This document shows, one piece after another, positions 7,601 to 7,694 of a stretch of 7,694 nt of DNA. Numbering within the stretch: the stretch's first letter is position 1; every line of letters begins with the position of its first letter. A program made the translations under genes and the position numbers. The stretch is taken from positions 1 to 7,694 of the forward strand of contig CAJXOV010000093.1 in the NCBI GenBank assembly GCA_913057815.1. The letters run 5' to 3'. The stretch comes from an uncultured Flavobacteriales bacterium. GTDB taxonomy: Bacteria; Bacteroidota; Bacteroidia; Flavobacteriales_D; Sanyastnellaceae. The notes beneath the pieces are model-generated. The model was not told where the DNA came from. It saw only the letters and a list, made by a program, of their open reading frames with translations, and did no database searches.

Positions 7601-7694
7601 CCTGCCACTAACGTGCTAGTAGTAGAAAAAGGAAGCCTGCCACTTACAGGCGCTGCTACTTATGAAGTGTTAGACGTAACAGGAAGAATAGTAA
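4640..7694 (+). CDS. Main part of a giant T9SS surface protein: SprB repeat, beta-helix, helical region, sorting domain (3' partial)
   Basis: The frame is the same as at 4043-4624 and open from 4625 to the last base (1023 codons). ATG 4640 is its first Met but gives no signal peptide, so this is best read as the continuation of the split gene. Numbering from Met 4043: the N-terminal domain ends near VDNFSLTP (about 291-298). A SprB-type repeat follows (about 302-376) with LEWTGPNGFTS, NLESGIYTLEV and GCTETLDV. A right-handed beta-helix region spans about 407-870 (VIVSNGASLTI, WGGIEIHGNS, GIYLAGFTGADVQENRIYRS). A charged alpha-helical region (about 895-1165) comes next, and the type IX sorting domain begins near 1180 (LLKLYPNPATNVLVVE, then YEVLDVTGRIV). 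About 40-50 residues of that domain are probably missing past the window edge. Such proteins cross the inner membrane by Sec and the outer membrane by the type IX system, then are released or anchored on the surface. An adhesin-like role is inferred from the domains; no enzyme active site is recognised. Valine codons shift from GTT-rich to GTA-rich along the gene. Confidence 0.85.
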   Translation, partial: MSLEIKLDNDPLNNNLQTVGFTSTPAIPTFTTPFDIIPGADLIWQQVNHIVDVPAGAPLDIDNIYVFPNSSIAPYTAPAGESEGFYMLSTYVDNFSLTPIIDLSITLNSWDDESCPDASDGAINVTVGSDVQSLEWTGPNGFTSNVEDITNLESGIYTLEVRGIHGCTETLDVPVGLINPDCCTDDTAVPTIIPFGANEVWNTNEIFYNDVIVSNGASLTIMDCDLQFAADVQIVIEIGGYLLVQNATLDALETCDMQWGGIEIHGNSFLPSESIYQGTGAFIDIDINNARVGLSLGELDDNFEKVQNRGGGHGKFVDVDFKNNEKDLWIFDYTPFTENMKFSDITSILDNEYFSSADYPEVRVELDGVNNVEIQNSLFGNANFELLAHEQAYKFTAIRAIDAPFKMFSVSPTYYPEDAILSHIIGFTYGIRAIGGNQNFYNIRKVRMFCQRNIFMRSTFNTNIYSNQLFPYWYFGQTAELPEDDLASLEDLGYEDIPGTTNDPVLMGGYGIYLAGFTGADVQENRIYRSGFVGHSGIILNNTFDDNLPIYNNEIYKADTGIKCLNRNRVNGFPATGAEFRCNEFAGNILDVEVNAITPLCATCGVAQSQGTSNTSAGNEFDQVYDLAGAEQLVNFLDNDLAHNYNRIGDPSLTEPVNSETSNYTLLPVDLDNGCPSLLPPNAWPYYQPSMNVSKDEIYSQYATAQSQWSGLVDGGDTEALTDEVINTEFSEALTLYYELMAKSPNLSEKVMIEAIEKEYDLPMVLLKQILTSNPQAAKSKEIKDKLDNRLLPLPEYMKEEIMEGLTWVSQKEILESEMSELREEYRRIERLESATILGDELVIDKKTALLVMIDNSAFPETNLEKATRLWSWSELSEAIEYIDDVLSSMLFESQEYRQLADLKSLLELENDLQSGILTLEDAESDLAAAAENHDFYFQPYADMLIEKYSQSYVYEDVNYPQVHMSLRASFSSDDEVKVELLKLYPNPATNVLVVEKGSLPLTGAATYEVLDVTGRIV

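Noticed and set aside
4640..7694. Independent second gene starting at ATG 4640
   Set aside because: It would lack a signal peptide despite carrying a T9SS sorting domain, and it would begin in the middle of a domain whose first half lies upstream in the same frame.

Overview
The window looks like chromosomal DNA from a member of the Bacteroidota, most likely Flavobacteriales (Cryomorphaceae/Crocinitomicaceae-like). This is inferred from four things: the gene order rpsO-pnp-rpoD; a short primary sigma factor without region 1.1; A/T-rich start regions without Shine-Dalgarno motifs; and a very large secreted protein ending in a type IX secretion (Por) sorting domain. The DNA is AT-rich and AGA is the favoured Arg codon in the housekeeping genes.

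Layout, all on the + strand. Bases 1-42 look like the last 13 codons of an upstream gene. rpsO (ribosomal protein S15, 150-419) follows a plausible Bacteroidota-type promoter box. A hairpin plus T-run separates it from pnp (polynucleotide phosphorylase, 564-2708). A second strong hairpin lies between pnp and rpoD (primary sigma factor, 2874-3743), and rpoD ends at a textbook intrinsic terminator (3769-3798). These three genes are a translation / RNA decay / transcription housekeeping cluster and appear intact.

The rest of the window (4043 to the end) is one long reading frame for a modular cell-surface protein: signal peptide, jelly-roll-like N-terminal domain, SprB-type repeat, right-handed beta-helix region, alpha-helical region, and the start of a T9SS C-terminal sorting domain cut off by the window edge. 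The frame is interrupted exactly once, by an in-frame TGA at 4622-4624. It then stays open in the same frame for 1023 codons to the last base.

The base right after that TGA begins a perfect 10-bp inverted repeat (4625-4634 with 4653-4662). Either the gene is freshly broken (or the TGA is a sequence error), or UGA is read through or recoded with the help of an RNA structure. This is the most interesting point in the window. The start of this gene also has two overlapping inverted repeats upstream, a hexamer repeat inside the signal peptide, and valine codon use that changes sharply from its N-terminal to its C-terminal half. I see no RNA genes, CRISPR arrays, insertion sequences or defence systems.
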